From: Pontibacillus sp. HMF3514
GTDB lineage: Bacteria > Bacillota > Bacilli > Bacillales > BH030062
Direction: 5' to 3'
DNA: 64,000 bases
Assembly (NCBI RefSeq): GCF_009858175.1
Contig: NZ_CP047393.1
Location: 434,001-498,000 of the forward strand
The notes beneath the pieces were generated by a model. That model worked only from the letters and a program-made list of their open reading frames with translations, ran no database searches and was not told the origin of the DNA. The position numbers and the translations under genes were made by a program. Below, piece after piece: positions 62,452 through 64,000 of this stretch; the first letter of the stretch is position 1; the number at the start of each line of letters is the position of its first letter.

Positions 62452-62527
62452 AAACATTGATATACCTGTTTTGAATATACATATAAGAATGATGTGTTGA
62501 AAGGATATATGGGAAAGGATGGTTGGG

Positions 62528-63217
62528 ATGAACAAAGAGATCCTTCATATCGCAAGAGATTTTATAGAAACTCATTTTCCTGATAGTCGTGCTGCTTTAT
62601 TGGCAGGAAGTTATGTTCGAGGGGATGATACCCCTTCTTCCGATTTAGATATTGTCATACTGGATGGAGATACGTATAGAAAATCCTACATATTTTCAGA
62701 TAAGCCGATAGAAGCTTTTGTTTATAGTAAAGATTCGCTTGAGTTCGAATTATTTCTGGAAAAGCAGCATGGTATTCCCTTAATCACTCGAATGTGTGCT
62801 GAGGGTGTTGTACTCAAAGGTGAAGAAGATGCACGTACATTAAATTTACAAGGAAAGCAAAATTTGATGGAAGGACCCACCCCTTTGTCCTCGAACAAAT
62901 TGGATGAATTTCGATACACCATTTCAGATCTGCTTTATGACTTAGAGGGTTCCAGAGTAGAAATGGAGGATACATATAGTGTTGGAGAACTCACAAGAAA
63001 ACTTCCTGAATTTATCCTTAGAGCTAACCAAGAGTGGATCGGTGAAGGAAAGTGGATGTTTCGGTGTTTAAAACACTTTGATCCAAATATCACCAAGGAT
63101 TTTACAAAGTGTATTCAAGGGTACTATAAATCAAATAATAAAGATGAACTCATACGTTTCGTGGACCATCAATTAGTACCTTTTGGCGGAAGGTTATTTA
63201 AGGGGTATCAAAAATAG
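62528..63217 (+). CDS. nucleotidyltransferase-domain protein
   Basis: 229 aa. The N-terminal polymerase beta-like nucleotidyltransferase motif LLAGSYVRGDDTPSSDLDIV (GS...DxD) is intact; the C-terminal part is helical. Related to aminoglycoside/small-molecule nucleotidyltransferases, but the substrate cannot be assigned. ATG 62528 is 8 bases after AAAGGA; ATG 62519 is too close. Confidence 0.78.
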   Translation: MNKEILHIARDFIETHFPDSRAALLAGSYVRGDDTPSSDLDIVILDGDTYRKSYIFSDKPIEAFVYSKDSLEFELFLEKQHGIPLITRMCAEGVVLKGEEDARTLNLQGKQNLMEGPTPLSSNKLDEFRYTISDLLYDLEGSRVEMEDTYSVGELTRKLPEFILRANQEWIGEGKWMFRCLKHFDPNITKDFTKCIQGYYKSNNKDELIRFVDHQLVPFGGRLFKGYQK

Positions 63218-63227
63218 CCTCATATAA

Positions 63228-63296
63228 GTGCCTGTCACCACCCGAATTTTGTCAAATATTATAAACGACAAAATTCGGGTGGTGACAGGCACCTTT
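63228..63296 (+). repeat. GTGCCTGTCACC-type hairpin, copy 4 (perfect arms)
   Basis: 26-bp perfectly complementary arms: GTGCCTGTCACCACCCGAAT then TTTGTC, with a 12-13-base loop, then CTTTATTG. After the nucleotidyltransferase gene. Confidence 0.8.
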
Positions 63297-63376
63297 ATTG
63301 CCCATTCTTATGCATAAAACTCATTAAACAGGGTAATTGATAATGAGAAGTTTGTTTAGAACGGAGGGTGTAATTC

Positions 63377-63853
63377 ATGCAAAAAATGAACAAGGGGATT
63401 GTCACAGCGATTGCATCTATTGGAATTGCTCAAGGGTTAAAAATCCTTACTCATAAAAAAATTAGTGGGGAATGGGATCTGAAGCAGGTATCGACCACTG
63501 GAGGCATGCCAAGCTCGCATTCAGCTGGTGTGTCAGCTCTTGCGACTTATATCGCAGCTAATAAAGGTGCCAGTCATACTGAAACAGCATTGGCTACTGT
63601 TTTAGGTGTGATTGTCATGTATGATGCACAGGGATTACGTCGTCATACTGGAGAGATTGCCCAGCTTGTTAATGACTTAGAGGATAGTATGGCTGAGATA
63701 TCAGGAGATTTTCCGAGCTTTGAATTTGTGGAACGAGAAGAAGAGTTAAATGAACTATTGGGTCATCAGCCTGTTGAGGTTATGGGAGGTGCGTTATTAG
63801 GAGGACTATTAGGTTTCTTATCAGCAAAAATTGAGAATCGAGAGAGGGATTAA
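63377..63853 (+). CDS. yuiD: divergent PAP2/DUF212 family protein (YuiD)
   Basis: 158 aa. STTGGMPSSHSAGVSALATY and AQGLRRHTGEIAQLVN match the DUF212 (divergent PAP2) family, which keeps a phosphatase-like PSSH motif; membrane segments near both ends. Reaction unproved. ACGGAGGG before the ATG. Confidence 0.9.
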   Translation: MQKMNKGIVTAIASIGIAQGLKILTHKKISGEWDLKQVSTTGGMPSSHSAGVSALATYIAANKGASHTETALATVLGVIVMYDAQGLRRHTGEIAQLVNDLEDSMAEISGDFPSFEFVEREEELNELLGHQPVEVMGGALLGGLLGFLSAKIENRERD

Positions 63854-63887
63854 CGATCAATTCGCTCAACTACTAATAGTCTGTGAT

Positions 63888-63915
63888 AAGAGTCCAACGA
63901 AAGGGCTCTTTTTTA
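63888..63915 (+). terminator. terminator after yuiD
   Basis: AAGAGTCC / GGGCTCTT, loop of 7, then TTTT. Confidence 0.75.
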
Positions 63916-63975
63916 CTGCCGATTGATGGTATGATGTTATGAGGAATTAGAATATATAGAAAATGAGGCTACAAA

Positions 63976-64000
63976 ATGAATGTAGATTTTAAAAACTATG
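63976..64000 (+). CDS. start of a gene cut by the window end
   Basis: ATG preceded by ATGAGGCT; only MNVDFKNY is visible. A weak ribosome binding site and a preceding terminator suggest a new transcription unit. Identity unknown. Confidence 0.4.

Overview
The window is a chromosomal segment of a low-GC Gram-positive bacterium of the family Bacillaceae. The evidence is a Bacillus-type rRNA operon with tRNA-Ile and tRNA-Ala in the spacer, strong AGGAGG ribosome binding sites with frequent TTG/GTG starts, and gene order close to the Bacillus subtilis yebA-guaA-pbuG-yebE-yebG-pur-yerABC-pcrBA-ligA-yerH-opuE-gatCAB-dgkB-yefA region. I cannot fix the genus by eye; a halotolerant relative (Halobacillus/Pontibacillus-like) is a guess.

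Layout. 1-5.3 kb: end of a YebA-like transglutaminase protein, then guaA and pbuG, each behind a guanine riboswitch. 5.4-6.2 kb: an RsbR-like stressosome protein. 6.3-11.7 kb: one complete rRNA operon. 11.7-12.4 kb: a gene-free stretch holding two divergent copies of a ~170-bp inverted-repeat element. 12.4-27.0 kb: an Hsp20 protein, yebE-yebG, purB alone, then purEKCSQLFMNHD. PurR-type operators precede pbuG, purB and purE; guanine riboswitches precede guaA, pbuG and purE. 27-30.8 kb: small membrane proteins, then yerA, yerB and yerC. 30.8-35.1 kb: a 4,293-bp transposon. 35.3-37.5 kb: a single-chain glycyl-tRNA synthetase behind a T-box, and a membrane protein. 37.6-43.9 kb: pcrB-pcrA-ligA-camS. 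44.3-47.6 kb: a methionine-to-cysteine recycling operon, yrrT-luxS-mccA-mccB. 47.7-53.7 kb: small lipoprotein and membrane genes, a methyltransferase, a P5C dehydrogenase, and opuE with a 36-aa membrane partner. 53.9-59.6 kb: gatCAB, dgkB and rlmCD. 59.7-64 kb: small accessory genes separated by a family of hairpins beginning GTGCCTGTCACC.

The most striking object is the transposon at 30796-35088. It has perfect 27-bp terminal inverted repeats and an exact 9-bp target duplication (GTCATGATT). Removing it and one duplication copy restores a textbook intrinsic terminator for yerC, with a perfect 13-bp stem, the 9-bp target as the whole loop, and a U-tract. The element therefore landed precisely in a terminator loop. 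It encodes a large (656 aa) zinc-finger, DDE-like transposase of no family I recognise, an 85-aa partner, a Nudix hydrolase and a lipoprotein, and it has a terminator facing inward at each end.

Other points of interest are an RsbR homologue with Glu at the regulatory phosphosite 171, purB detached from the pur operon with its own PurR operator and leader hairpin, luxS standing in for mtnN, several very short conserved-looking membrane proteins, and three distinct non-coding repeat families.
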